From Diplolepis rosae (Eukaryota; Arthropoda; Insecta; Hymenoptera; Diplolepididae): a stretch of DNA of 64,000 bases. Location: assembly GCA_030998225.1 (NCBI GenBank), contig JAPYXD010000686.1, positions 3,906,001 through 3,970,000 of the forward strand. Direction: 5' to 3'. The translations under genes were made by a program, and so were the position numbers. Under the pieces are notes generated by a model. It made no database searches. It was not told where the DNA came from and saw nothing but the letters and a program-made list of their open reading frames with translations. Every line of letters begins with the position of its first letter. Within the stretch, counting starts at the first letter, position 1. Below, one piece after another: positions 54,303 through 64,000 of this stretch.

Positions 54303-55893
54303 GTTTGACGATCTAAAGTAAAATCTTATAACATTTAATACTTTTCTTTTTATTTTATTTTGATATTGTACATTTATTTCTGAATTAATGTCAGTTAAAT
54401 TTCACAAACAAGGACAAATATTTAGATTTTAAAAATCTTTTCAAAGAATTTCAAAACTTAAAAGCACGTGCTTCTAACTCGACTCACATTTTGTCAATAC
54501 AAATCTACAAAAAGGAAAAGAAATTTCGATCTTCACGTAAGCTTTTTCAATTGTATCATAATAGAAACTGGTATTTACAACCGCGCAATAACAAATTTCT
54601 ATGTATATGTAAGAAATAAAAAAAAAGCTTCAAAGATTTTTGCAGGCAAAGAAATGAATTTGAAGCATAACCTAAAAATATTGAAAACATCTTGAACCTT
54701 TGTTCATGTATGAAATATGAATAGCATAAATATCGTACTTAACATAGTGAAATACAATGATACTATTCAAATAGTACAAATACTCACTTTAAATCCGATG
54801 CTGCTGATATGTCTGGATATTCGATATACTCGTTAAAAAGTGCTGCTCTCGATATTACGACAACAAAAGAAGATTTCCGCTCAGTTCCGGTACAAGCGAA
54901 CTAAGTCAACGTTTCTGTTGGTTTACATTTGCCATATTTGAAAATATAAATAAGACAGCCAATAGAAGCAATGGAATCCACTCTTGAGCACATGATAATT
55001 TTCAAATTTTTTGGTTTCAATATGGAAGAGTAGCGCCAAGTCGATACATTGAACGGGATCACGAAAGTTGGCGCGAGATTTGAATAAAATGAAATTGAAT
55101 TTTATATCAACGTTTATATTTTTATTTTGATAAAGGAATTTGTATAATATAAAACACTTAAAATCTAACAAACTTTAAAGTAAAGTTGAAGCCTCTAAAA
55201 ACAACCGATTTTACAATTAAAGAACTTTTAATTACCTTTCTTAGATGGTTAAAACTGCAAATTAAATTAAATGAAAATAATTATATTATTACTTTAATTA
55301 CATTGAAGCAAACTGATAAAATTACATGAAAATTGTAACGTTACATTGTATGAAGAATTCTAAATTGAAATCAGTAATATAATAATAAATTACAGTATCT
55401 AATATTTCAGTACTTTCAAGAACGAATTTCATTTGAATTTAAATCAATTTAGAAATTTCAATACATAAGTAACTTGTGTGAAAATGATAATTTTTATTTT
55501 TATTTTGTGTTCACAATTTTATTGAAAATCATTGATTTTGTATTATATTAAAGTAATAAAAACAGATCACGTACACAAAAACATTCAGTTTACAAATAAT
55601 CAATATTTCTCCACGCAGCTTCTTATACATGTACATATTTATGCAATATGAAGTTTACAATTTTCATTATGTGATCAATGAAGCAAAGGAATAACGTAAA
55701 CACGGTGTGGTCCACCGTCAGAAAATGATAAATGTAACTTGACAATCTTTTGAGATATCATTGTTAAAGTATAAGTTACAAATTTGTTTGTGGGTGGATA
55801 TTGTAACTTCCATATGCCTAAAGTTTCGAAATTAGTGGGATAAATATACACAGGTTTTTCCTTTTTCCAAATTTGACATCGTATTTTTAAAAT
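54303..55893. other. gene-free AT-rich stretch
   Basis: Lies between the DUF4806-like gene and the transposase end, and should hold promoter and 3' sequence of the two minus-strand genes. No gene, RNA or repeat is supported. The minus frame 54923-55171 has no recognisable motif. Confidence 0.45.
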
Positions 55894-57072
55894 TTAATTC
55901 TCTTTGAATATCTTATTTATACAGACAATTTTATTATTCTTCAGGATAACTGTGTTATTAGGAGGCGATATAGCTATAATCATTTCTTTGTATCTTACTT
56001 GAGTAATATTACTGTCTTTACCAGTTTTTAAAATTGTTATAGGAGATAGTATTATCAACTTTTTCGACGATATAGCTCGTTTTTCATGTCTTCTTCGACA
56101 CACTTGTGCCAAGGTTCGATTCGGAGTACGAAGTTGTTTCTTTAATTTTCCTAAATAGTTCTCAAAGGAAAAAGCAGAGATGCGGCTTAGAGGACAACCC
56201 ATTGATTTTACATCATATGCAACGTGAATAAGGTGATGAGAATTCAAAATTTGAGATCCAGCGCCATAAAAATCCTTCATAGCAATGAAAAAACTTCGCA
56301 TGTATATTTTGCATGAGTGTTGTAAGTATGTAAAAGAGATTTGCAACATAAAATTCGGGCAGCAACATGTAACAGTAAAAAATGATCGTACAATTTTTTT
56401 GGCAGGAGATTTTTTAAAACTATAGGTCCACAATATAATAAAAAAATCTAAATTTAGTTGCCTTCCATTTTGCCAAAAATGTAATCGACCTTGTTTTCCG
56501 TTGAAATTCAACTGGAATCTGCAATTTTATATATTCCAAACGTCTTCCCAATTCCAATCTACTCCCGACACTCAATCTACAGTTTAGATCACCATTCATC
56601 CAATATTCTAGTAATTTCTTCATAATTCTGCAACAGAAAAGGTGCATAAAATCTAAAATAAAAAATAACACCATATTTATGTGTGGTAAAATCTGAAATA
56701 AAGGAGAGGGTCCATGATGATGCCTCAGTTGCCGAAAATTTCTGAACGACTCATCTGTTCTCTCTGCAGCTTCAGTATATGGATATACCGTTCTTCGTTC
56801 AACTCTTTCTCCTACAACTACGCACCTCCCACAGTCTTCTTTAGCTCCATGACCTAAAGTGCATTTTAAAAATGATCGTGCAGGTGTGTCACAAATGAAG
56901 CATTTTAATTGAAATTGAAAATGTTTTCCTTCAATCGTGAAGTGCAGGATTGACATATTCTTTTAAACTTTCTTTTACACTGAAGTACACGAATTCACCC
57001 TTCCTTTAATGTCGTCCATTTCAATAATATTATAACGAGTATCTACTGTACGGATGAAAGTCTTTGAAGACT

Positions 57073-57088
57073 TTGGTAATGTCGGGAG
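57073..57088. repeat. 16-bp target-site duplication, left
   Basis: TTGGTAATGTCGGGAG is repeated at 61868-61883 on either side of the LINE. Confidence 0.95.
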
Positions 57089-57461
57089 CTTTTTTTTTTT
57101 TTTTTTTTTTTGGTGAGGAGGAAAAATGGCAAAATCTTTTATAGACGTTGTACAGGACTCTCCTAGAACGGGTCTAGGCATACCTGTTAAAACCAAAAAA
57201 AAACCCTCTCTCGAACCAATACACCACCCGCGGAACCGCCTTTCAGCTTTAAACTTCACGGGTGGTTGGTTCCATTAAAGTCGCGTACGACTCTTCCGTC
57301 ATCCGTTCGCTCGGAACTTCCATCCGCGGCCACACGCCCACTAGGGTAACCGACTAGCCGCGCCACCCGGAGGAGAAACAAACAGATTCCTCCCCCGAAC
57401 GATGCGGACAGTCAAGTCTACCCGAGACGCAGGACCGCGGGTGCAGGCCCCGATGCGATTT

Positions 57462-58139
57462 CTACTGGCCCTCCCCGTTGTTTCGCTCTCGACGCCCATC
57501 AAGTTCTCTCGTCTTCATCACAAGTGTGACGAATGACTCGATGAGCGTCCAGAACCGTTCAGACTGGAGCATGAGGGGGACCATCGTGTCAGGAGTAAGT
57601 TCGGAACCCACCGCCTGACCGAGGACCTCCCTAGCCACACCCCATTTTGCGCAGACGAAGAGTACGTGCTCCGCGTTATCCACCGGGGAATCGCAGTAGC
57701 AACACGTCTCCTCGTCTCTCTTCTTAAAGCGCCTCAGGTACGCGTTAAAACATCCATGGCCCGAGAGCGCTTGCGCCAAGTAAAAGCCGACTTCCCCGTG
57801 CTTTCTGTTCAGCCAGGTGGCGAGCTCCGGGATCAGACGGTAGGTCCATCTCCCTGTCTGCTCACCATGCCATCTCATCTGCCATTTCTCGACGAGTCTG
57901 CCCCTTCCGTCCTTGCGGATGGCCTCCTTCGCGCGAGCGATTTCCTGCAGGTCGGCGCAGGGAAGCTCCTTGCGAAGCTGAAAGGTTTCCTGCCTTTCCT
58001 CCACCAATAAATCTATTGGCGGGACGCTCGCCAAGACCAGCACAGCGCTCGTCGAGATAGTTCTATATGCCGAAACTATTCTCAGCGCGACAAGTCTCTG
58101 CGCAGAGAACAGCTTCTTCTGGATAGCATGGTTTTGCAA
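57462..58139 (-). pseudogene. ORF2 of the R1-like element, C-terminal part
   Basis: It encodes the post-RT region: LVALRIVSAYRTIST, LLVEERQ, WQMRWHGEQTGRWTYRLIP, HGEVGFYLAQALSGHGCFNAYLRRF, then a CCYCDSP...AEHVLFVC zinc finger (Cys-Cys-His-Cys). This tail is diagnostic for R1-clade ORF2. It is out of frame with the RT palm upstream. Confidence 0.9.
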
Positions 58140-59400
58140 GGCATTAGCCCAGACCGGAGCTGCATAAAGCAGCTCCGGTCCACGATGCTCGTTCCAGCAG
58201 GCAGGTCCATACGCAGAAAATCATCGTACATGATGTTCCAAACGAGTGGACCCACCCGCGACCCTTGAGGAACGCCACATGTCATCTCTTCTTTGAGAGA
58301 CCATTTGTCGCCCTCGTATATCACCCACCTGTCGCTCAGTTAGTCATCCATCATTCGCAACAGGTAGTCTGGAACCTTTTTCCGCATCATCGCCTCGATG
58401 CAGATGTTCCATCTCGCGGTATTAAACGCATTGCGTATGTCAATGCTAATCAACGCACAGAATCCCTTACGCTTACCAGTTCCTTTTCTTGCACTTGTGG
58501 CGATGTTAACCACAGCTTGGATGGCGCCCACAGTGGACCTGCCTTTCCTGAATCCGAACTGGTTTTCCGAGAGCCCGTTCTCCTCGACCAAGAGAGCCTG
58601 AAGCCGTTGTAGAATCAACTCCTCCAGAAGCTTCCCCATCGTATCCAATAAGCATGTTGGTCTATACGACGAGGCAACCCCTAGAGGTTTGTTGCCCTTC
58701 CTCAGCAGGACCAACCTCTGCTTCTTTCAATCAGCCAAGAACCTCCCATCCCGAAGACAGGAGTTGAAGGCTTCTAGGAGGACCTCCGGGTATGCCCCGA
58801 TCACCTCTTTGAGGATCTCGTTCGGCACCCCGTCGATACCCGGCGCTGTATTTGCCTTAAGCCTTCCACCCGCTTTCTTTAGTTCTTCGAGAGTGAAGAG
58901 TTCTTCGCGCCGGACCAAGCAGGAACTTCGGTCCTGTCATTGGAACGGCTCCACGTGTGGAAACAAGCTTCGCACAATGTACTTGACTCGATCGGGATTA
59001 TCCAGGCCCGGGGTCTTTCTTCTAGTCACCAATCTCTTGGTGACTATTTTGAAGGCGAGACCCCATGGATCCTTCTCGACCTCACCGATCAAGTCTTTCC
59101 AGCATTGAAGTCGGCTTTTCTTTATGTCTCGTCTCAAAGCTGTTTTTGCCCCTTTCCATGCCTCGTACAGCGTAGCATCCCCCTTTGAACCGGTGAATTT
59201 TCGCCGCGCTGCGAGGAATTCTCGACGTAGGGATGCCAACTGGTTGTTCCACCAGTACATCGAACCCTTGGCTTGCCTGCGCTTACGGCGAAGCATCGAG
59301 TAGCCACAAGCCGCGACCACCTTCTGCCTCACCGAGCGCACAGCAGCTTCAAACGACCCAGCAGGGCAGACCCAACCAAGCTCCATCGATGAGCCTGGTT
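58082..59400 (-). pseudogene. ORF2 of the R1-like element, reverse transcriptase
   Basis: Frames 59386-58937, 58918-58727, 58714-58340 and 58324-58082 make one RT: KANTAPGIDGVPNEIL, YRPTCLLDTMGKLLE, ENQFGFRKGRSTVGAI, LISIDIRNAFNTARW with the first catalytic aspartate, and GVPQGSRVGPLVWNIMYDD. The expected F-A-D-D motif after that is missing: the sequence jumps from MDLPAGTSIV to unrelated residues and then to the C-terminal part. Stops near 58917 and 58715 and shifts elsewhere also disrupt it. Confidence 0.9.
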
Positions 59401-59492
59401 TCTTCGTGGTGTTCGCGAAGTCTTTCCCTGTTGAGTCGTCTCGTGTTCCAGGAGGGGCTCCTTCCTTCTCCGCCCCTACCCTTTTCCACCGC

Positions 59493-60224
59493 TTAACACC
59501 CTTGTTCTAGACTAAATTCGATGCACCGGTGGTCACTCAAGGTTATTACCTCGAGGACCGACCAATCGCTTCTCCTTGAAGCGAGGCGAGGTGCGACAAT
59601 CGTGAGGTCAATTATTGACCCTCCCGCTCCTCGTCTGAACGTGAAATCCCCGCCCTGATTCAAGACGATCAGGTCGTTCCTAGCGACCATCTCGCCAACC
59701 AAGATTCCCCTCCTATCTAGGCGGGCCTCACCCCACTCGGGCGATTAACTGTTGAAGTCACCCCCTATGAGGGATCGCCCGATGGCCTCACTGAGGCTTT
59801 CCTCAAGGAGGACGATCTGGGTCTCAAAGACATCGAAGGGATCGCCGGGGGAGAAGTAGCAGCTGTACACACGCACACCCGCGACCTCCACCCAAACGAA
59901 CCCCGCGTCGGTCTCCAGGAAGTCCCCGACGACCAAATCAGGGTTACAAACAAGGATGCCGGCCCTCCTTGATGCATCCTGATACCAAGCAGAGTTTTCG
60001 GACCACTTGTACTGCTCACTAATGAGCAGCACATCGCCCCCCCCCCCCTCCCTGGGAGTCTGCATCAGGAGGTCCTGGGCATCCCTCCCCCTTCCGAGGT
60101 TGAGTTGCAGGAACTTCAATTCCTGCCTCTCAACCTCCGAAGCTCTTCCCGGACGACCGGGCAGGAGCCGCTCCCTGACACATGGGCGACATCTTTGTCG
60201 CCCCTGTCTATGCAGGACAGGCAC
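59493..60224 (-). pseudogene. ORF2 of the R1-like element, endonuclease domain
   Basis: This is an apurinic/apyrimidinic-type endonuclease. It shows LKFLQLNLGRGRDAQDLL, LLISEQYK, GFVWVEVAGVRVYSCYFSPGD, the IGGDFNS metal-binding motif, then after a stop (59743-59745) EWGEARLDRRGI, DLTIVAP, and the SDHRCIEF end. It makes the first nick in target DNA in active elements. Key acids appear in place. Confidence 0.9.
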
Positions 60225-61472
60225 CTTGGTGGCGCCTTATAACTCCTGACCGAGTGTCCCGTTGCGCCGCATCTCCAACAGACGTTTTTTCTGTCGGGGT
60301 TGCTGCAACCCCGGGACCCGTGGCCGTACCCAAGGCACCTGAAGCAGCGGGCGACATCCACGTGCCCGCGAATGCGGCACGCAACCCACCCGATCCTCAG
60401 TTTGCCTAGCTAAAGCAGACGCGCGGCGTCTGCCTCAGCCAGGCGGATCACTGCAGTCTTCACCCCACCAAAGCGGGTGAAGAGCCTGCAGGACCCCTCA
60501 AAAGCCGGTCTGCCCAGTGCCAAGCACAGGGCAGGCACAACCTCCTCTTTTTTAACAGTTTCGTCGAGGTCCCTAATTTCGAGGGACCTCGTCGAGACCA
60601 GGGCTGAAATTTGCGCCCTTTCCTCGACCGCCAGGTCGAGCTCCTTTATGAAGGCCGAAACGTCTCCCCCCTTTTTGAGGACCAGAAGGACTTCTTCCTT
60701 CCTGGCCCTCCGGATAGATAGGACCTCAAGTCCTACCTTCTGGGAGTCGACCTTCACCTTCATTTCCTTCAAGATGTCGGCGTAGGACTGGCCGTCCTTC
60801 GCCGACACCTTGATGGCGTCGCTCGACCTGGCGGGCGTAGAGCGCTTCGACTTAGGAGTGGCGGTGGTCCCCTGCGCTTTTTGCGCCCGGTCCTCCGCAC
60901 TTTTCTCCTTTTTTTCTTCTTTTTTTTTCTTTTCTCTTCTTTTTCTTTTCTTTTCTTTTCTTTGTGACCACATGCCAGTCCCCTTCTTTATTTGGGGGCT
61001 GGCTCGTGGCCACCTGGGCATAAGAGGACGAAGAGGTACCCTCTCCCCTCTTAGGAGTTTTTTCCAGAGGGGGGGAGGGTGCGGATCTCTTTTGCCCCAT
61101 CACCATATTTTTTGGGGTATCTCCCAAAGACGCCGAACGTGGTCTCTGAAAGATCCCCAATTTCATCATAGCGGGGTGAGATTCCATTTTCTTTTGGATT
61201 TTCACCCCGCTCTCCAGGAGACACTTGTGGGTGTTGAGCATACCGCTCAACACCTCAGTTGCCTCGTTAACCAAGTCTTTAACGAAGCCAGGGTTATTCC
61301 TCAGCATACCCTGTTGGATAAGGCTGAGGGCCCTGGCTAGTTTTTCCATTTTGTCATTTTGCTCCTTCAGGAGCTGAAGGACGTCTTGCCATCCCTCAGC
61401 CCCTGGAGGAGTGTGTGAGTGCGCATCTAGCGCCTTCACCTCTTTATCTCCTTCATTTTTTTTAGAATGCAT
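60116..61472 (-). pseudogene. ORF1 of the R1-like element, frameshifted
   Basis: The start at 61472 (MHSKKNEGDKE) begins a coiled-coil-prone, lysine-rich protein. The frame shifts within a K/E/R-rich tract near 60960-60990, where the sequence is a low-complexity AAAGAAG-type run. It continues (61021-60410) through SYADILKEMKVKV and the LEVLSIRRARKEEVLL region. A final shift leads to KIGWVACRIR-like text and three knuckles (CFRCLGYGHGSRGC, CWRCGATGHSVRS which lacks its last Cys, CLSC...C). It binds element RNA in active copies. Confidence 0.88.
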
Positions 61473-61867
61473 ATCTAATACCGTCGTGTCTTAAGACGGT
61501 TCGCCCATCATGGGAGCCCTACCGCAGTAGGGCTACTATCCCCGCCTGTATAGATCCCTAGTTATGTGCGCCGAAACCGAGAAGCGGCTTATCGCATGAT
61601 CGATCCTATCAGCACATTTAAATGAGGCTAGAAAAATGTTACGGGATAGGCCCGCGCCATAATGATGCAAAAGGTTTAACGTCACCCCTATCGAGCGAGC
61701 GGTGCCGGGTCCGCCCCGACACCTGACGAGACCCTGCCCGCCCGCAAAACGCTCTCTCGGTTGTTATGTGTGTTGTGTTCAGTGTCGCTGTAATGTGTTA
61801 TGTCATATTGCTGTCTGTGTGCCCCCTCCTCCTTTCTCATCCCGGCTTGGGACCGGCAATGGCGCAG
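61473..61867 (-). other. 5' untranslated region of the R1-like element
   Basis: GC-rich leader with local inverted pairs: CCGGTCCCAAGCCGGG at the very start (61840-61860 region) and AGCCCTACTGCGGTAGGGCT near 61515-61535. It may hold the promoter or a structured RNA. No ORF is supported on either strand. Confidence 0.5.
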
Positions 61868-61883
61868 TTGGTAATGTCGGGAG
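61868..61883. repeat. 16-bp target-site duplication, right
   Basis: Perfect copy of 57073-57088. Confidence 0.95.
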
Positions 61884-62162
61884 TAATCTTTCTCTTAAAA
61901 TACGTAATAAATCATCAAGATCGTTTTGATTTATCTTCTGTCCCCACTCCCGCAACTTTTCTACTTCTGGAGGTATATTATATTCTGGAATATTTTGATC
62001 CTCTTCAACATTTAGAAGCTCGTCCTCACTGGAAGAATTCTCTGAAAATTCACTTTGCAACCCGTAAAAATCTTCCCTATTTTCTGCTTCTGAAATATTG
62101 TCCCTCGATGAATTTTCATCACATTCTTGAACGACAACATTCTCATTTATTTCTTCATACAT

Positions 62163-62690
62163 ATCTGAAACTTTACGTATAATATTTTTCTTTTATACAA
62201 CGTTCTTTGTTTTTAAATATTACATTAAACGCAAATTAAATTGCAAAACTTAGTAGGGATTAGTAAATCAATTCGCAACTCTTATTCAATGAATTAGTAA
62301 TTTTTATTGTAAATTAGTAATCTGTAACTATTCTAATTATTATTCAAAATGTTTACTAATATGAATGAGTAAGTGAAACGACACTATTACATTATTAACT
62401 TTTCGTAATTCAGATTTCGAGACTTTATTTAATATTTAACAAATATTAGAATTGCAAAGTTTTTGGTTTTTCTTGGTGTTTTTTTCTCTTATGCATAAAA
62501 ATATGAATGCAGGTAAAAAAATTTTTAAATTGAATACTTTTTGCGTAAAATTATATTTTTGAAACACAGGGTTACAATTCCAAAATATAGTTTCAAGCAA
62601 AAAGTATTCAATTTAGAATTTGTTTTATCTGCACTCGCAGTGTTTTTTTTTTTTTTTGAAGAAACATCTCCAAAAAGTTAAAATTTTAAA
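62163..62690. other. AT-rich probable intron of the transposase gene
   Basis: Lies between the acidic and basic N-terminal parts of the transposase on the minus strand. It is AT-rich with A and T runs (62640-62656) and no coding content, consistent with an intron, although exact splice sites were not fixed. Confidence 0.45.
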
Positions 62691-62937
62691 GTTAAAAATA
62701 TAGACAATTATAGTAATTGCCTTCAGTATTGTTAGAGCTGTCAGATTCAGAAACATTCCTCCTAATATGATAAGTTTCATAACCTCTTTGGATACTTTCT
62801 TCATTGCTTTTTTCATTCTCTCTGTAATTTTCCAATTTCCTTTGATATCGCAATTTTTTAGTTCTTAAACGTCCTTGATCTTGTATTCGTCTCTTTCTCT
62901 CCATCTTCACATGCGCACTTCTATTATAAATATTCAA

Positions 62938-63420
62938 TCAGAAAAAAAATGTACAGAATAACTATATTTCCACGCAAAAAATGGGGCAATCGCACATATG
63001 TAAAGGCCTTTTGCATGATCATGCGCAGCAAAGAATATCTAGACTTTTTATTAAAATAAAGAACTACCTAGGGCCTGACTAAAATCCAAAAATAGGGCCC
63101 GACTAGAAGGAACTAGTTTTTCTAGAAACCAAGCAGGGAGAACCTTATCAACGTCTCGCCGGGGCCCGCCTAGAACTTTCTAGTCTACTTTTTCTAGCGA
63201 GGGCCTAACCGTAGCCCTACCTTAAATGAGCACAAATCGGGCGATTTCTGCACGGGGGGGGGGGGGTGGTGTCGCCAAATCTTTCCAAAAAAATTTTCTC
63301 TTATACTTTAATAACCATACATATACAACATAATGTAAAAAACTTGAAATGGTAAAATACAAATTTCAGAAAGGAAAAAAATGGTGAAAAAAGAGACCTC
63401 AAAGGTGGGCTGCCCCCTTA
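62938..63420. repeat. possible transposon subterminal repeats and G-tract
   Basis: Between about 63068 and 63215 several related motifs recur: TAGGGCCTGACTA, AGGGCCCGACTAGAA, GGGGCCCGCCTAGAA and GAGGGCCTAACCG, with CTAGTTTTTCTAG and CTACTTTTTCTAG between them. Repeats like this near the 5' side of a transposase gene resemble subterminal transposase-binding repeats of CACTA elements. A G-run of 14 lies at about 63256-63269. No terminal motif or target duplication was fixed. Confidence 0.45.
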
Positions 63421-63429
63421 AGTAATCTC

Positions 63430-63860
63430 ATCCGAAGAGTATCAAAAATATTTAGAATTCGTCGATTCAAAACAACAGCTTTTCATACACAATCAAATGG
63501 ATCTTTAGAAAGATCTCATCATGTACTTGCCGGATATTTAACGAAAAACTAGAAACATATGATGATTACTTAATTAAATTAGTAACTCGACTTCACGGAA
63601 TAAGAGAAATTGCTAGAAATAACCTCATTTCAGCAAAAGAAAAAACAAATATGTACTACGATAGAAATATAAGCCCACAAAATTTCAATGTGGATAAAGT
63701 AGTATGTTTACCAAGTGGCCCGAAACCTAAAAAACTTGAAAATCAATACTCAGATCCTTATAAAATTTTAGAAGCTTTAGGAAACGGCAAGTCAGTGAAC
63801 GAATCAATTTTATTTCTGAAAGTGCGACAAGTCTGGAAGTGTTGCAGTCGTTGATTACAT
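63430..63860 (+). pseudogene. Gypsy-group integrase C-terminal fragment
   Basis: One frame shows FHTQSNGSLERSHHVL around 63475-63520, which contains the catalytic glutamate region of integrase. A shift follows, then LVTRLHGIREIARNNLISAKEKTNMYYDRN and the FNVDKVVCL module. The stop is at about 63852. It may belong to the same family as Gypsy-1 at 15.8-18 kb. The rest of the element is outside the window or lost. Confidence 0.7.
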
Positions 63861-64000
63861 AAATTACATATAAAGTGATAATTGAATAATTTTACATTTT
63901 TGATTATTTCATTTTTTTAATATTGATATTGATAATTATGTAATTGTGACGTCTAAAGACACAAAAGATAGAAGTTAATTTTATAATTATATTCTGGAAG

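Larger units (their letters stand above)
57089..61867 (-). mobile_element. R1-clade-like non-LTR retrotransposon, 4.78 kb
   Basis: It is bounded by the 16-bp duplication. The minus-strand 3' end carries a poly(A) tail, seen as a T run at 57090-57111. Order on the minus strand is 5' untranslated region, ORF1 with CCHC knuckles, ORF2 with endonuclease, RT and a C-terminal zinc finger. Length and gene order fit the R1/TRAS-like group. Several frameshifts and a deletion of the RT catalytic motif make it inactive. It has GC-rich coding sequence unlike its AT-rich surroundings. It landed in a transposase gene, not in rDNA or telomeric repeats. Confidence 0.92.
55894..62937 (-). pseudogene. large DNA-transposon transposase gene, broken and interrupted
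   Basis: Minus-strand pieces run in order. The basic N-terminal exon (62937-62692, MERKRRIQDQGRLRTKK) comes first. Next is the acidic segment ending REWGQKINQNDLDDLLRILRERLLPTLP (62162-61890). The LINE interrupts at 61868. Then come TLPKSSKTFIRT (57090 on), ICDTPARSFLKCTLGH and CGRCVVVG zinc-like cysteines, RTDESF, HHHGPSPL, LDFMHLFC, WKATKFR, and the C-terminal HHLIHVAYDVKSMGC and SAFSFENYLGKLKKQLR (55894-56511). I recognise these as an arthropod multicopy transposase-like family, probably related to CACTA/EnSpm transposases. A block that should contain the N-V-D-G-L-P region is missing and several frameshifts exist, so it is inactive. Confidence 0.65.

Noticed and set aside
54923..55171. 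82-codon minus-strand ORF
   Set aside because: AT-driven F/I/K/N-rich frame with no motif or splice context.
57666..58010. Plus-strand ORFs across the R1-like element (also 58265-58612, 58689-59108, 60477-60785, 60810-61340)
   Set aside because: They are antisense shadows of GC-rich ORF1 and ORF2 on the minus strand.
57089..61867. R1 insertion into rDNA
   Set aside because: The flanks are a transposase gene, not 28S rDNA; no ribosomal sequence was recognised anywhere in the window.
61702..62182. Plus-strand ORFs spanning the LINE 5' end
   Set aside because: They cross the target-duplication boundary between two unrelated sequences and are antisense to the transposase.

Overview
This is a window of an arthropod nuclear genome, almost certainly an insect. 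It is AT-rich, has spliced genes with GT-AG introns, and is packed with insect-type transposons: mariner, Tc1-like, Helitron/Helentron, Gypsy-group LTR elements, an envelope-bearing errantivirus-like element and an R1-type non-LTR element. A hymenopteran or another transposon-rich insect is plausible, but the sequence does not fix the order. Nothing bacterial or organellar was seen.

Layout. 1-4.1 kb: a broken Helentron (helicase plus endonuclease) inside a pair of inverted repeats, with a separate fold-back element. 4.2-14 kb: remains of an LTR retrotransposon or endogenous retrovirus (LTR end, leader, gag, env, no pol). Its env tail is split by a mariner, and that mariner is split by a 1,967-bp solo LTR. 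14.7-15.3 kb: a three-exon minus-strand gene model of unknown function. 15.6-23.2 kb: an old Gypsy pol remnant interrupted by a nearly complete Gypsy element with paired 342-bp LTRs and a TACA target duplication. 23.9-24.8 kb: a mariner fragment and a dispersed repeat.

25.6-38.65 kb: the one clear host gene, the last four exons of an axonemal dynein intermediate chain 1-like gene (plus strand), ending in a stop codon and an overlapping AATAAA. Its introns carry a terminal-inverted-repeat element and a roughly 6-kb array of ~146-bp tandem repeats. The array is itself interrupted by a mariner and an LTR-like block.

38.7-47.8 kb: a degenerate Gypsy pol, an R1-type ORF1 fragment, and a second copy of the long solo LTR carrying a hAT-type MITE with a perfect 8-bp target duplication. 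49-52.1 kb: a pseudogene of a multicopy arthropod protein family, split exactly at a codon boundary by a Tc1-like element. 52.3-53.4 kb: a second copy of the 10-kb mariner. 53.5-63 kb (minus strand): a putative two-gene DNA transposon (DUF4806-like protein plus a large transposase), interrupted by an R1-type non-LTR element with a 16-bp target duplication. 63.4-63.9 kb: a Gypsy integrase tail.

Apart from the dynein gene and possibly the 15-kb gene, everything recognisable is mobile-element sequence. Paired copies inside the window supply empty sites for several insertions, so much of the order of events can be read directly.
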